Origin: Alphaproteobacteria bacterium
GTDB lineage: Bacteria > Pseudomonadota > Alphaproteobacteria > Pelagibacterales > Pelagibacteraceae
Direction of reading: 5' to 3'
Assembly (NCBI GenBank): GCA_018658635.1
Contig: JABHUX010000047.1
Location: forward strand, 1 to 32,981
Length of the DNA: 32,981 nucleotides
Shown: positions 1 to 7,925 of the stretch, piece after piece
Numbering within the stretch: position 1 is the first letter of the stretch
How the letters are laid out: the number at the start of each line of letters is the position of its first letter
Notes under the pieces: generated by a model
Told to the model about the DNA's origin: nothing
Seen by the model: only the letters and a program-made list of their open reading frames with translations
Databases searched by the model: none
Made by a program: the position numbers and the translations under genes

Positions 1-1320
1 CAGCATATGTTTAACGATAGTAACAATATCTTCTTTTCTAAGAACGGTTAATTTTGGATCACAATCAAGGTCCATTCTAGCATTCATTTTAACTCTACCT
101 GTTTCTGAAAGGTCATATCGTGTATGATTAAAGAAAAGATTTCCAAATAAGTTTTTAGCAGTCTCTATTGTTGGTGGTTCACCTGGTCTTAAAACTCTAT
201 AAATATCCATGCTAGCCTCGTCTTGATTAAGATTTTTATCAATAGTTAAGGTATTTCTTAAAAAAGGCCCTCGATTTACGCCATCAATATCAAGCAGATA
301 AACTGTTTTTGTTTTAAGATCTGTAAGTTTAGTAATTAAATCATTGGTAATTTCATCTCCAGATTCAGCAATTACCTCGCCTGTTTTTTCATTAATAATG
401 TCGTTTGCTAAATACTTTCCAAATAAATCAGGAGTCTTAACTAGATAACTATTAAGTCCCTCTTTCTTTAATTTTAATGCCATTGGGTACAAAATCTTTG
501 TATCTTTTTTGATAATAATTTTTTTTGTTTCTGCGTTAACTAAATCATTTTTTAATTTATAATTTTTAAAATTTTCTGGAGTAAATTTTGTTTTCCACTC
601 ATCTTCTGAAGTTAAATCGTATCTTATGTTTTCGTAAAAAAGATTTAAAATATCATCTCTATTATAACCAAGAGCCATCAATAATGTTGATACTGGCAAC
701 TTTCTTTTTCTATCAATTCTAAAATTTAAAATATCTTTTGTATCATATTCAAAGTCTAACCAAGATCCTCTATAAGGAATAACTCTACAGCTAAATAATA
801 ATTTTCCACTTGCATGCGTCTTTCCTTTATCATGATCAAAGAAAACTCCTGGACTTCTGTGCATCTGATTTACACAAACTCTCTCTATTCCATTCACAAC
901 AAATGTTCCTCTAGGAGTCATAAGTGGAATATCACTCATATAAACTTCCTGCTCTTTGGCAGATAAAACTTGTTTAGTTTGTTTTTCTTCGTTGATGTCG
1001 TAAGCAACTAATCTAAGTGTTGCTTTTAATGCTGCTGAATATGTAAGTCCTCTTTGATTGCATTCCTGAACTGTATATTTTGGTTTTTCAAATCGATATG
1101 AAATATATTCTATAGTTGCAAGTCCTGAAAATTCTTCTATTGGAAAAATATCATTAAATACTTTTGTAATTCCAGAATCAACTTTACGCTCTGTGTTTGC
1201 CTCTAAAAAATTTTTGTAAGAATTTACTTGGACCTCTATTAAATCGGGAATATTAAGTATATTTTCTAATTTGCCAAAACTTTTTCTAACTTTTTTTTTA
1301 TCTGTAAAAGATAACAACAT
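1..1320 (-). CDS. rpoB: RNA polymerase beta subunit, N-terminal 440 residues (partial)
   Basis: The catalytic core beta subunit of RNA polymerase. The ATG is at 1318-1320 and the open frame runs without a stop to the left edge, giving exactly 440 codons. The product opens MLLSFTDKKKVRKSFGKL, and the conserved N-terminal blocks follow in order: the PDLIEVQ-NSY block, EFSGLATIEY, the MTPRGTFVVNGIERV block, the SPGVFFDHDKGKTH block, and the segment ending near MNARMDLD. This is the protrusion/lobe part; the rifampicin pocket and catalytic residues lie beyond the window. It follows rplL after 49 nt in the same direction, as in other bacteria, and is probably co-transcribed with rplKAJL. rpoC is expected next but is outside the window. 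Identity is secure. Confidence 0.97.
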   Translation of the reverse strand, partial: MLLSFTDKKKVRKSFGKLENILNIPDLIEVQVNSYKNFLEANTERKVDSGITKVFNDIFPIEEFSGLATIEYISYRFEKPKYTVQECNQRGLTYSAALKATLRLVAYDINEEKQTKQVLSAKEQEVYMSDIPLMTPRGTFVVNGIERVCVNQMHRSPGVFFDHDKGKTHASGKLLFSCRVIPYRGSWLDFEYDTKDILNFRIDRKRKLPVSTLLMALGYNRDDILNLFYENIRYDLTSEDEWKTKFTPENFKNYKLKNDLVNAETKKIIIKKDTKILYPMALKLKKEGLNSYLVKTPDLFGKYLANDIINEKTGEVIAESGDEITNDLITKLTDLKTKTVYLLDIDGVNRGPFLRNTLTIDKNLNQDEASMDIYRVLRPGEPPTIETAKNLFGNLFFNHTRYDLSETGRVKMNARMDLDCDPKLTVLRKEDIVTIVKHML

Positions 1321-1330
1321 ATTTTATTAA

Positions 1331-1350
1331 CCGAATATTTAATTATCCGG
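1331..1350 (-). other. Stem-loop in the rplL-rpoB intergenic gap (possible attenuator or processing site)
   Basis: Read on the minus strand, CCGGATA and TATTCGG form a 7-bp stem with one G-U pair and a 6-nt loop, 11 nt before the rpoB ATG. No run of U follows it in the direction of transcription, so it is not a canonical terminator. In E. coli the same gap holds an attenuator and an RNase III site; a similar role here is inference. Confidence 0.45.
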
Positions 1351-1369
1351 CTCTAAAAAAAATTTAAAT

Positions 1370-1744
1370 TTACTTAAGTTCTACTTTTGCGCCAACTGCT
1401 TCAAGTTTCTTTTTGACATCGTCAGCATCTTTTTTGCTAACGCCAGCTTTAAGTTGTTTTGGTGCACCTTCAACTAAATCTTTAGCCTCTTTTAAACCTA
1501 AACCAGTAAACGCTCGTACTTCTTTAATTGCTCCAATCTTGTTGTCGCCCGATGAAACAAGATTAACTATGAAATCATTTTTTTCTTCAGCTGCCGCGCC
1601 GCCTGCTGCTGCTGTTGGAGCTGCTGCTGCAACTGGTGCTGCTGCTGATACGCCCCACTTTTCTTCTAAAGTTTTTGATAGCTCTGCTGCTTCAACTACA
1701 GTCAGTTTTGATAAATCTTCTACAATTTTATTTAAGTCTGGCAT
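1370..1744 (-). CDS. rplL: 50S ribosomal protein L7/L12
   Basis: Multimeric stalk protein of the large ribosomal subunit; its C-terminal domain recruits the translational GTPases EF-Tu, EF-G and IF2. At 124 residues it has the usual length. It shows the N-terminal dimerisation helix (about 1-30), an Ala/Pro/Gly-rich hinge (about 33-53), and the compact C-terminal domain with the conserved block [20 protein letters not shown] and the terminal GAKVELK. The ATG is 20 nt after rplJ and is preceded by an AGGA-type ribosome-binding site. It lies between rplJ and rpoB in the conserved order. Confidence 0.98.
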   Translation of the reverse strand: MPDLNKIVEDLSKLTVVEAAELSKTLEEKWGVSAAAPVAAAAPTAAAGGAAAEEKNDFIVNLVSSGDNKIGAIKEVRAFTGLGLKEAKDLVEGAPKQLKAGVSKKDADDVKKKLEAVGAKVELK

Positions 1745-1764
1745 TTTTGAATATCCTAGTGGGT

Positions 1765-2274
1765 TTAATTTTTTAAAATTTTAGCGTGCATCAAATTAAC
1801 TATTTTTGCGCTTGGTGCAAGTAAAATACTTACAATTTTTTGAGCTGGGGCAGCTAAAATACCTACAATTTTTGCTCTTGCTTCATTTAATGTAGGTAAA
1901 GTTGCTATATGAGCAACATCTGATGGCTCTAAAAGCTTCTCGTCCATTAGTCCTCCAAGAATTTTTAACTTTTCGTTGCCTTTTGAAAAAGTAACTAAAG
2001 TCTTAGCAAGAGTAATAGGGTCTTTTGAGCATGCAATAGCTGTTGGTCCTTTAAAAAACTTTTCTAACTTTTCAGCTTTGGATCCTTTAAGTGCAATTTT
2101 TGTAATTCTGTTTTTTGTAATTTTTAAAAAAGCTCCGCTTTCTCTCATTTTAGCTCGAAGACTTTCTAAATCTTTAACAGTAATACCTTCGTAGTGATAA
2201 ACTAAAATTCCATCGTTCGCTGCGATGACAGATTTTAAATCATTCACATATGTATTTTTTTGGTCTCTATTCAT
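1765..2274 (-). CDS. rplJ: 50S ribosomal protein L10
   Basis: Base of the ribosomal stalk: it binds 23S rRNA and carries the L7/L12 dimers on its C-terminal helix. It has 169 residues, typical for the family. The N-terminal part contains the conserved [20 protein letters not shown]-type segment and the FKGPTAIA block, and the C-terminal part is the long helix that binds L7/L12. Its ATG overlaps the rplA stop by one base (TAATG at 2272-2276). That leaves no room for a separate untranslated L10 leader, the usual autoregulatory site in enterobacteria, so any such structure would have to lie inside rplA. Confidence 0.97.
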   Translation of the reverse strand: MNRDQKNTYVNDLKSVIAANDGILVYHYEGITVKDLESLRAKMRESGAFLKITKNRITKIALKGSKAEKLEKFFKGPTAIACSKDPITLAKTLVTFSKGNEKLKILGGLMDEKLLEPSDVAHIATLPTLNEARAKIVGILAAPAQKIVSILLAPSAKIVNLMHAKILKN

Positions 2275-2966
2275 TATAAGCTTGTAAGTTGAAGTTTAAC
2301 TGAAGGCCCCATAGTTGTAGATAAATAAATTGAATTTATAAAATTTCCTTTAATGCCAACTGGCTTTTCTTTTGAAACAACTTCATAAACACTTTTAAAA
2401 TTTTCAGATAATTCTTTATCAGAAAATTTTACTTTACCAATTGATAAACCTAAATTTCCATCTTTATCACATTTGATTTCTATTCTGCCTTTTTTAATTG
2501 CATCCACTGTAGACTTTATATCTTTTGCAACAGTACCTAATTTTGGATTAGGCATTAATCCTTTTGGTCCTAAAACTTTTCCCAATTTTCCAACTTTTGC
2601 CATCATGTCTGGTGTTGAAATTAATACATCAAAATTTACTTTTCCTGAATTGATCTCATTAATTAAATCTTCTGAACCAGATATGTCAGCACCTGAAGAT
2701 TTAGCTTCATTAAGTTTGTCGTTACCACAAATAACTGCAACTTTAACTTTTCTGCCGTTACCATTTGGCAAATCTACTACTGTTCTTAAATTTTGATCTG
2801 TTTTAGCTTTATCGATATTTAAAAAAAAAATTACTTCCATCGATTCTGCAAACTTTGTATTTGATTTTGTTTTTAATAGTTTAATAGCCTCAGGTAATGC
2901 AAGTTCTTTTGTTTTATCATGACCTTTAATTAAAGCTGAATATCTTTTTGAATGTTTTTTTGACAT
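2274..2966 (-). CDS. rplA: 50S ribosomal protein L1
   Basis: Builds the L1 stalk that handles deacylated tRNA leaving the E site, and in many bacteria represses its own mRNA. It has 230 residues, the normal bacterial length. The L1 signature is visible in the middle of the protein (KVGKLGKVLGPKGLMPNPK, then GTVAKDI), followed by the GRIEIKCDKDGN block and the C-terminal TMGPSVKL motif. It is joined to rplK upstream and rplJ downstream by one-base TAATG overlaps, which implies translational coupling through rplK-rplA-rplJ. Confidence 0.97.
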   Translation of the reverse strand: MSKKHSKRYSALIKGHDKTKELALPEAIKLLKTKSNTKFAESMEVIFFLNIDKAKTDQNLRTVVDLPNGNGRKVKVAVICGNDKLNEAKSSGADISGSEDLINEINSGKVNFDVLISTPDMMAKVGKLGKVLGPKGLMPNPKLGTVAKDIKSTVDAIKKGRIEIKCDKDGNLGLSIGKVKFSDKELSENFKSVYEVVSKEKPVGIKGNFINSIYLSTTMGPSVKLQLTSL

Positions 2967-3391
2967 TAGTCTTTTACCTCAACACCCATTGATCTTGCTG
3001 AACCAGCAATAATTTTAATCGCTTGCTCAATATCAAAAGCATTTAAATCTTTCATTTTAATTTCTGCAATTTTTTTAAGCTGAGCCTTAGTAATTGATCC
3101 AGCAACAAGTCTTCCTGGTTCTTTGGAGCCACTCTTTAATTTAATAGCTTCTTTAATTAAAAAAGATGCTGGAGGTGTTTTAATTATAAAATCAAATTTT
3201 TTGTCTTTATATATAGTGATAACAACTGGAACAGGCTGCCCCATTAAAGATTTAGTTTTATCATTAAATGATTTGCAAAATTCCATTATATTTACTCCTC
3301 TTTGTCCAAGAGCAGGTCCAACAGGAGGAGCTGGATTAGCTTGCCCACCTTTAATTTGTAATTTTAAAATTCCAGAAATTTCTTTAGCCAT
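2966..3391 (-). CDS. rplK: 50S ribosomal protein L11
   Basis: Binds the GTPase-associated centre of 23S rRNA and helps factor binding and the stringent response. It has 141 residues, standard for the family. The N-terminal proline-rich segment [38 protein letters not shown] (given here only as its type; residues about 3-39) and the C-terminal RNA-binding domain ending in [10 protein letters not shown] are both intact. It starts 2 nt after the nusG stop, so the separate L11 promoter found between nusG and rplK in E. coli cannot be in an intergenic gap here. Confidence 0.97.
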   Translation of the reverse strand: MAKEISGILKLQIKGGQANPAPPVGPALGQRGVNIMEFCKSFNDKTKSLMGQPVPVVITIYKDKKFDFIIKTPPASFLIKEAIKLKSGSKEPGRLVAGSITKAQLKKIAEIKMKDLNAFDIEQAIKIIAGSARSMGVEVKD

Positions 3392-3393
3392 AC

Positions 3394-3921
3394 TTAAATC
3401 TTTTCTACCTGTCCGTATTCTAAATCTACAGGTGTGGGCCTACCAAATATCGAAACAGAAACCTTTAGTCTAGACTTTTCTTCATCCACTCCCTCCACTA
3501 AACCACTAAATGAAGCAAAAGGTCCATCACATACTCTAACTTGTTCTCCGATATCAAAACTTATACTAGTTGAGGGTTTAAGAGCTCCGTCTTCAATTTT
3601 TCCCATAATCTTTGTAACTTCAGCTTCAGAAATTGGGGTAGGTTTTCCTGGAACACCTAAAAACCCTGTAATTCTTTTTATAGATTTAATTAAATGGTAA
3701 ACTTGATCATTCATATCTAGCTTAGCTAAAAAATATCCTGGAAAGTATTTTTTCTCAGAAGTCGTTCTTTTACCTTTTTTTACTTCTGTAACTTCGTGTG
3801 TTGGAACTAATGTCTCCTCGAAGTGATGTGCTAAACCTTCTTTTTCAAGTTTTTCAGAAATAAGACTAGCTACTTTTTTTTCTGCTCCTGAATGAGCCTG
3901 AATTATATACCATTTCATCAT
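3394..3921 (-). CDS. nusG: Transcription termination/antitermination factor NusG
   Basis: Elongation factor that binds the RNA polymerase clamp, suppresses pausing, and links the polymerase to Rho or to ribosomal protein S10. It has 175 residues: an N-terminal NGN domain (about 1-120, opening with [11 protein letters not shown] and containing the [11 protein letters not shown] segment) and a C-terminal KOW domain (about 125-175, with [20 protein letters not shown]). Two Met codons begin the frame; the second may be the true start. It lies 3 nt after secE and 2 nt before rplK, the usual secE-nusG-rplK order. Rho dependence may matter here because intrinsic terminators are scarce in the window. 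Confidence 0.97.
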   Translation of the reverse strand: MMKWYIIQAHSGAEKKVASLISEKLEKEGLAHHFEETLVPTHEVTEVKKGKRTTSEKKYFPGYFLAKLDMNDQVYHLIKSIKRITGFLGVPGKPTPISEAEVTKIMGKIEDGALKPSTSISFDIGEQVRVCDGPFASFSGLVEGVDEEKSRLKVSVSIFGRPTPVDLEYGQVEKI

Positions 3922-3924
3922 AAG

Positions 3925-4110
3925 TTAAATTCCAAGTAAATAATTTAGACCAAGTTTAAAAATTTGGTCTAATAACAAAAAAAATAAAGCTGCTATTACC
4001 GACATAACAAAAACTGTAAATGCCCCAATAGTTGTTTCTTTTTTTGTTGGCCAAGATATTTTTAAAGCCTCCTGCTTAACAGATCTTAAAAATTGAATAG
4101 GGTTAAACAT
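3925..4110 (-). CDS. secE: Protein translocase subunit SecE
   Basis: Small essential subunit of the SecYEG translocon in the inner membrane. I place the start at the ATG at 4108-4110, giving 61 residues: a short amphipathic N-terminal helix (FNPIQFLRSVKQEALKISWP) and one transmembrane helix (about 29-49), the standard single-TM form, with the conserved SWPTKKET motif. A longer reading frame extends upstream, but its extra 14 residues are simply translated tRNA-Trp sequence. The start is only 12 nt after the encoded CCA of tRNA-Trp and has no clear Shine-Dalgarno, so the processed mRNA would have a very short leader. Confidence 0.95.
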   Translation of the reverse strand: MFNPIQFLRSVKQEALKISWPTKKETTIGAFTVFVMSVIAALFFLLLDQIFKLGLNYLLGI

Positions 4111-4122
4111 ATTTAATAACTG

Positions 4123-4198
4123 TGGCAGGAGTGGAGGGACTTGAACCCGCAACCTCCGGTTTTGGAGACCGGCGCTCTACCAATTGAGCTACACTCCT
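4123..4198 (-). tRNA. trpT: tRNA-Trp (CCA anticodon)
   Basis: A 76-nt cloverleaf including an encoded 3' CCA. The acceptor stem is AGGAGTG with CACTCCT; the anticodon loop is CTCCAAA with anticodon CCA on a CCGGT/ACCGG stem; the T arm has GTTCAAGTC. It sits 5 nt after the tuf stop codon and 12 nt before secE, so tRNA processing separates the tuf and secE messages. Confidence 0.97.
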
Positions 4199-4203
4199 AA
4201 GAT

Positions 4204-5391
4204 TTATTCTATAATCTTAGTAACTACTCCAGCTCCTACAGTTCTTCCTCCCTCTCTAATCGCGAATTTTAAATTATTATCCATCGCAATTGGAGTGATT
4301 AAAGTAACAGTCATTTTTGCCTCATCGCCAGGCATAATCATTTCAACACCTACTGGTAACGCAACTTCACCTGTAACGTCTGTTGTTCTAAAATAAAACT
4401 GAGGACGATATTTAGTAAAAAATGGAGTGTGTCTTCCGCCCTCTTCTTTTTTTAAAATATAAGCTTGGGCTTCAAATTTAGTATGAGGCTTAATTGATCC
4501 TGGCTTAGCCAAAACTTGTCCTCTTTCTACTTGATCACGTTCAATACCTCTTAAAAGAATACCAACGTTATCTCCTGCTTCACCTGAGTCTAAAAGTTTT
4601 CTAAACATTTCAACACCAGTGCACACAGATTTTTGTGTAGCCTTAATTCCGATGATTTCCATTTCTTCACCAGTCTTAATTACACCAGCTTCAATTCTAC
4701 CAGTAACAACTGTTCCTCGGCCAGAAATCGAAAATACATCTTCTATTGGCATTAAGAATGGTTTTTCTTTTGGTCTATTTGGTTGTGGAATAAATGTGTC
4801 GACTGCTTCCATTAACGCAAGGATTGGTTTGTCTCCAAGTTCAATGTCACCTTCGATTGCCTTTAATGCTGATCCTTTAACAATTGGAGTTTTGTCTCCT
4901 GGATATCCATAAGAAGTCAATAATTCTCTGATCTCCATTTCAACAAGATCTAAAAGTTCTTTATCATTAACAGTGTCAACTTTATTTAAGAAAACAACTA
5001 GAGCCGGAACTCCAACTTGTCTTGCTAAAAGAATATGTTCTCTAGTTTGTGGCATTGGACCATCAGCTGCATTCACAACTAAAATAGCTCCATCCATTTG
5101 TGCTGCACCTGTAATCATATTTTTCACATAGTCGGCATGTCCTGGACAATCAACATGTGCATAGTGACGTTTTGCTGTTTCGTATTCAACGTGAGCTGTA
5201 GAAATAGTAATACCTCTTGCTTTTTCTTCGGGTGTTTTATCAATCTGATCGTAAGCAACAAATTTTGCTCCACCAGATTTTGCAAGAACTTTTGTGATCG
5301 CGGCTGTTAAAGTTGTTTTACCATGATCGACGTGACCAATAGTACCAATGTTACAATGTGGTTTCGTTCTTTGAAATTTTTCCTTAGACAT
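4204..5391 (-). CDS. tuf: Elongation factor Tu
   Basis: GTPase that delivers aminoacyl-tRNA to the ribosome. It has 395 residues, full length. The G motifs are clear: G1 GHVDHGKT (residues about 19-26), G3 DCPGHADY, and G4 NKVD. Domain 2 carries the [13 protein letters not shown] block and domain 3 ends in [24 protein letters not shown] Shine-Dalgarno lies upstream of the ATG. Here tuf follows tRNA-Tyr and tRNA-Gly and precedes tRNA-Trp and secE, an order resembling the E. coli tufB operon but lacking the thrT-like gene. Whether a second tuf copy exists elsewhere cannot be seen. Confidence 0.98.
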   Translation of the reverse strand: MSKEKFQRTKPHCNIGTIGHVDHGKTTLTAAITKVLAKSGGAKFVAYDQIDKTPEEKARGITISTAHVEYETAKRHYAHVDCPGHADYVKNMITGAAQMDGAILVVNAADGPMPQTREHILLARQVGVPALVVFLNKVDTVNDKELLDLVEMEIRELLTSYGYPGDKTPIVKGSALKAIEGDIELGDKPILALMEAVDTFIPQPNRPKEKPFLMPIEDVFSISGRGTVVTGRIEAGVIKTGEEMEIIGIKATQKSVCTGVEMFRKLLDSGEAGDNVGILLRGIERDQVERGQVLAKPGSIKPHTKFEAQAYILKKEEGGRHTPFFTKYRPQFYFRTTDVTGEVALPVGVEMIMPGDEAKMTVTLITPIAMDNNLKFAIREGGRTVGAGVVTKIIE

Positions 5392-5433
5392 TTACTTTTT
5401 CTACACCTCTCAGTTTATTATTAATTTTTTATC

Positions 5434-5507
5434 TGGAGCGGGTGAAGAGAATCGAACTCTCACAACCAGCTTGGAAGGCTGGAGTTCTACCATTGAACTA
5501 CACCCGC
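5434..5507 (-). tRNA. glyT: tRNA-Gly (TCC anticodon)
   Basis: A 74-nt tRNA with encoded CCA. Acceptor stem GCGGGTG/CACCCGC, anticodon loop CTTCCAA (anticodon TCC) on a CCAGC/GCTGG stem, T loop TTCGATT. It lies 65 nt after tRNA-Tyr and 42 nt before tuf, in the same orientation. Confidence 0.97.
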
Positions 5508-5572
5508 GTAACCAAACCTTACTCCTAATTTTATTTTGTTGCTAACATTTCTTTTCTTTAAACACTCCCTCT

Positions 5573-5658
5573 TGGTGGAGGGGGAAGGATTCGAACCTTC
5601 GTAGGCCGGAGCCAACGGTTTTACAGACCGTCACCTTTAACCACTCGGTCACCCCTCC
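5573..5658 (-). tRNA. tyrT: tRNA-Tyr (GTA anticodon)
   Basis: An 86-nt class II tRNA with a long variable arm and encoded CCA. Acceptor stem GGAGGGG/CCCCTCC, anticodon GTA in the loop CTGTAAA, T loop TTCGAAT. It is the first stable gene of the tRNA-tuf-secE-nusG-rpl-rpoB unit. Confidence 0.97.
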
Positions 5659-5667
5659 AATTTTTCA

Positions 5668-5686
5668 CAAAACTACGGAGGTTTTG
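5668..5686 (-). other. Small stem-loop in the leader upstream of tRNA-Tyr
   Basis: CAAAAC and GTTTTG pair with a 7-nt loop, ending about 10 nt upstream of the mature tRNA-Tyr 5' end. It lies in the presumed transcribed leader of about 115 nt downstream of the promoter at 5781-5809. The role is unknown; it may help set up 5' processing or may be chance. The remaining 5687-5780 shows no gene or other motif I can support. Confidence 0.3.
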
Positions 5687-5780
5687 CTTTGAGTGGCTTT
5701 CAAGTGTTCTAAAAAAGAAAAAATTTACAACACAACTCCATAACCACACTATTGCGATTTTGAAGCTTAAAATTATGCGG

Positions 5781-5809
5781 AATATAATTAGTGAGCAATA
5801 TTAATGCAA
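5781..5809 (-). promoter_or_regulatory. Sigma-70-like promoter for the tRNA-tuf-secE-nusG-rpl-rpoB unit
   Basis: On the minus strand, -35 TTGCAT (5804-5809), 17-bp spacer, -10 TATATT (5781-5786). A second overlapping match (TTGCTC, 17 bp, TAATTT) lies just downstream. It is the best promoter match upstream of tRNA-Tyr and would start transcription near 5774. No other promoter or terminator is visible between here and rpoB, so it probably drives the whole block. Confidence 0.6.
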
Positions 5810-5852
5810 TACATTTTTAGCTCAAATTAAGATAGTTATAACGATTAAATCA

Positions 5853-6590
5853 ATGAAAAGTGGCTCATTTTGGATAGGTGGCAAACATGCAGTTTTATCT
5901 GCCATCAAAAACCCTAAAAGAAAAATAAATAAGCTGATTATCACTGAAGAAAACCAAAAGGATTTTACTCCTAAAAATTTTGATAAAAAAATTATAATTG
6001 AAATTAAAGATAAAAAGGAAATAGATAAAATTTTTATTAGTGAGAATATTGTGCATCAAGGAGTTGCTGTTGAAATAGAAAATATTCCAGCAATTGAATT
6101 AAAAGAATATTTAAAAAATAAAAATAATTCAAAAAATACAGTGGTTGTACTTGATGATATTACAGATCAAAGAAATATAGGATCAATAATAAGATCGTGT
6201 AGTGCATTCAATATTGATGCAGTCATTCTTTTAGAAAAAAATTACAATCCTAAAAATAAAATGATGTACAAAAGCGCTAGTGGAGCAATGGAGCTTGTAA
6301 ATGTTATACCAGTTTCAAATATTACTAATGCGCTAGAAGTTCTTAAAAAAAACAATTATTGGGTTTATGGATTAGATGGTCACGCAAAAGAAAATATTGA
6401 AGATCAAAAATGGTCTGATCATAATGCTTTCGTTTTTGGATCTGAAGGAGAAGGACTCAGAAGGTTGGTAAAAGAAAATTGTGATCATCTTGTAAAGATT
6501 CAAATTAATAAACAAATTGAAAGCTTAAATGTTTCTAATGCAGTCTCTGTAACTTTAGGTATGTTTAGATTGCTTGAAAGAAATAATTAA
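5853..6590 (+). CDS. rlmB: TrmH/SpoU-family 23S rRNA 2'-O-methyltransferase (RlmB-like)
   Basis: Predicted SAM-dependent ribose methyltransferase of the SPOUT class, probably making Gm2251 in the 23S rRNA peptidyl-transferase region. It has 245 residues. An N-terminal substrate-binding domain (about 1-85, with WIGGKHAV and HQGVAVE) precedes the trefoil-knot catalytic domain. That domain holds motif 1 VLDDITDQRNIGSIIRS (99-115), motif 2 FGSEGEGLRRL (195-205) and motif 3 ESLNVSNAVSV (223-233). The substrate is inferred from similarity; other TrmH members modify tRNA. A TTATAA -10-like element at 5836-5841 would leave a leader of only about 5 nt. The stop overlaps the convergent marC stop. Confidence 0.88.
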   Translation: MKSGSFWIGGKHAVLSAIKNPKRKINKLIITEENQKDFTPKNFDKKIIIEIKDKKEIDKIFISENIVHQGVAVEIENIPAIELKEYLKNKNNSKNTVVVLDDITDQRNIGSIIRSCSAFNIDAVILLEKNYNPKNKMMYKSASGAMELVNVIPVSNITNALEVLKKNNYWVYGLDGHAKENIEDQKWSDHNAFVFGSEGEGLRRLVKENCDHLVKIQINKQIESLNVSNAVSVTLGMFRLLERNN

Positions 6591-7213
6591 AATCCGAAAC
6601 TAGATTTTATTCCATCAATAATAAATTGAATTGCGAGAGATGCTAAAATTAAAGCTATTACTCTTGAAAATACATTTAAAATATTTTTGCTGGTATAGTT
6701 TGCAAGAATTGCAGAAAATATCATATGAAAAAAAGTTACAATCATTACTGCAGCTAAGGCAATATAAACCATAAATAATTTTTCTGGATACTTAGAACTA
6801 GCATTTACTAAAAGTAAAACTGAGGTTAAGGCAGCCGGTCCTGCTATTAAAGGAATAGCCAGTGGAAAAATTGCAATTTCTTCTAATGTTTTTTCATGCA
6901 AAACTTTATTAGCACTTTCCTCTCTTCTTAATCTTCTTTTATCTAACAACATTTCAATTGAAATAATAAATAAAATTATTCCCCCTGCAATTTTCAAAGA
7001 ATCTATTGAAACGCCTATCCAATTAAAAAAAAATTTGCCTCCATATGCAAAAATAATTAATACTATAAATGAAATCAAAGATGCTTTGATTGCAATTTTA
7101 AACCTTTGTTCTCTTGTTGCTCCTTCCGTTAATAATAAAAATAAAGGACCAATTCCTGCTGCATCTATAGCAACAAATAAAACAGCAAAAGAATTAAAAA
7201 AAGCTGAACTCAC
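6587..7213 (-). CDS. MarC/UPF0056 family inner-membrane protein
   Basis: A 208-residue polytopic membrane protein with about six hydrophobic segments. The family signatures are the N-terminal FVAIDAAGIGPLFL segment and the central FPLAIPLIAGPAALTSVLLL segment. The biochemical function of the family is not established; the old link to multiple antibiotic resistance was withdrawn. The start is GTG (7211-7213); no better Met start fits the family N-terminus. It lies 41 nt after tRNA-Asp and may be transcribed with it. Its TAA stop shares the TTAA tetranucleotide at 6587-6590 with the convergent rlmB stop. Confidence 0.88.
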   Translation of the reverse strand: MSSAFFNSFAVLFVAIDAAGIGPLFLLLTEGATREQRFKIAIKASLISFIVLIIFAYGGKFFFNWIGVSIDSLKIAGGIILFIISIEMLLDKRRLRREESANKVLHEKTLEEIAIFPLAIPLIAGPAALTSVLLLVNASSKYPEKLFMVYIALAAVMIVTFFHMIFSAILANYTSKNILNVFSRVIALILASLAIQFIIDGIKSSFGF

Positions 7214-7254
7214 TTAAATATTAATAAAATTATATTCCATATTCATATAAGTAC

Positions 7255-7332
7255 TGGCGGGAGTGACGGGACTCGAACCCGCGGCCTCCTGCGTGACAGG
7301 CAGGCGCTCTAACCAAGCTGAGCTACACCCCC
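7255..7332 (-). tRNA. aspT: tRNA-Asp (GTC anticodon)
   Basis: A 78-nt tRNA with encoded CCA. Acceptor stem GGGGGTG/CACTCCC (one G-U pair), discriminator G as expected for Asp, anticodon loop CTGTCAC (GTC) on a CCTGC/GCAGG stem, T loop TTCGAGT. Confidence 0.97.
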
Positions 7333-7354
7333 TAAAAAAAGTGATGAAGCTAAG

Positions 7355-7382
7355 ATTATGCTGTCACCACAATTCAAGTTAA
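7355..7382 (-). promoter_or_regulatory. Candidate promoter of tRNA-Asp/marC overlapping a palindrome
   Basis: Minus strand: -35 TTAACT (7377-7382), 16-bp spacer, -10 CATAAT (7355-7360), predicting a start about 16 nt upstream of the tRNA. The -35 lies within a perfect 16-bp palindrome TTCAAGTTAACTTGAA at 7373-7388. The rest of the 153-nt gap between the two tRNAs (7333-7485) is A/T-tract DNA, including T6A6 at 7444-7455, with no gene. Confidence 0.45.
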
Positions 7383-7485
7383 CTTGAAGACAAACTTATA
7401 TACTGATTTTTTTTGAAAGTCTTTTGCAAAATATTTTTATAGCTTTTTTAAAAAACGTTAAAAAACTCTCTATAAATTAAGAAGA

Positions 7486-7561
7486 TGGTGGGCGATCAAG
7501 GACTCGAACCTAGGACCCTCTCGGTGTAAACGAGATGCTCTACCAACTGAGCTAATCGCCC
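7486..7561 (-). tRNA. valT: tRNA-Val (TAC anticodon)
   Basis: A 76-nt tRNA with encoded CCA. Acceptor stem GGGCGAT/ATCGCCC, anticodon loop TTTACAC (TAC) on a TCTCG/CGAGA stem, T arm containing GTTCGAGTC. It lies upstream of tRNA-Asp on the same strand, 153 nt away. Confidence 0.97.
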
Positions 7562-7612
7562 TTTTACTAAGGAGCTTTGTATAACAATAAAAATAGAAAG
7601 TTAAAATAATAA

Positions 7613-7867
7613 TTAACGAGGCAAGTACTTTTTAAATGCAGTAGTTTTTGAAAAGACTCTGCCTTTTAGAAGATTAAAGGTACTCAGATCTTCTTTTTTA
7701 ATCTTTGAGCATGTAATTAAACCATACTGATCTGCAAATTGATTTTTATAGAACGTTTGTTTGTCCTTAAAATCGCTTACACAGTTCTTTAAATAATCTT
7801 GCGGATAAAAATACCAAACTAATGGCAAAACAAGAATTATATACCAATATTTTTTAAGTTTTTTCAT
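7613..7867 (-). CDS. Small single-pass membrane protein, unknown function
   Basis: I do not recognise a family. The 84-residue product has a lysine-rich start (MKKLKKYW), one hydrophobic helix (about 8-20), then a basic soluble tail of about 60 residues rich in Lys, Phe and Tyr, with two cysteines (C29 and C53) that could form a disulfide if the tail is periplasmic. It is transcribed away from the TSUP permease gene, with 58 nt of very AT-rich DNA between the two starts, and it ends 51 nt upstream of tRNA-Val. The ATG start and uniform base composition support a real gene, but there is no homology evidence here. Confidence 0.6.
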   Translation of the reverse strand: MKKLKKYWYIILVLPLVWYFYPQDYLKNCVSDFKDKQTFYKNQFADQYGLITCSKIKKEDLSTFNLLKGRVFSKTTAFKKYLPR

Positions 7868-7925
7868 TTATATATATATTAACTACTATTTATTAGCTTA
7901 AAATATATATGTTAAGAATATTTTT

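Noticed and set aside
1413-1784. Long antisense ORFs over rplL, rplA, rplK, tuf, lon, clpX and purC
   Set aside because: They are mirror frames of well-identified genes, have no recognisable domains, and arise from codon bias.
4111-4152. Longer SecE start adding 14 residues
   Set aside because: The extra residues are the 3' half of tRNA-Trp in translation; the ATG at 4110 gives the normal SecE N-terminus.
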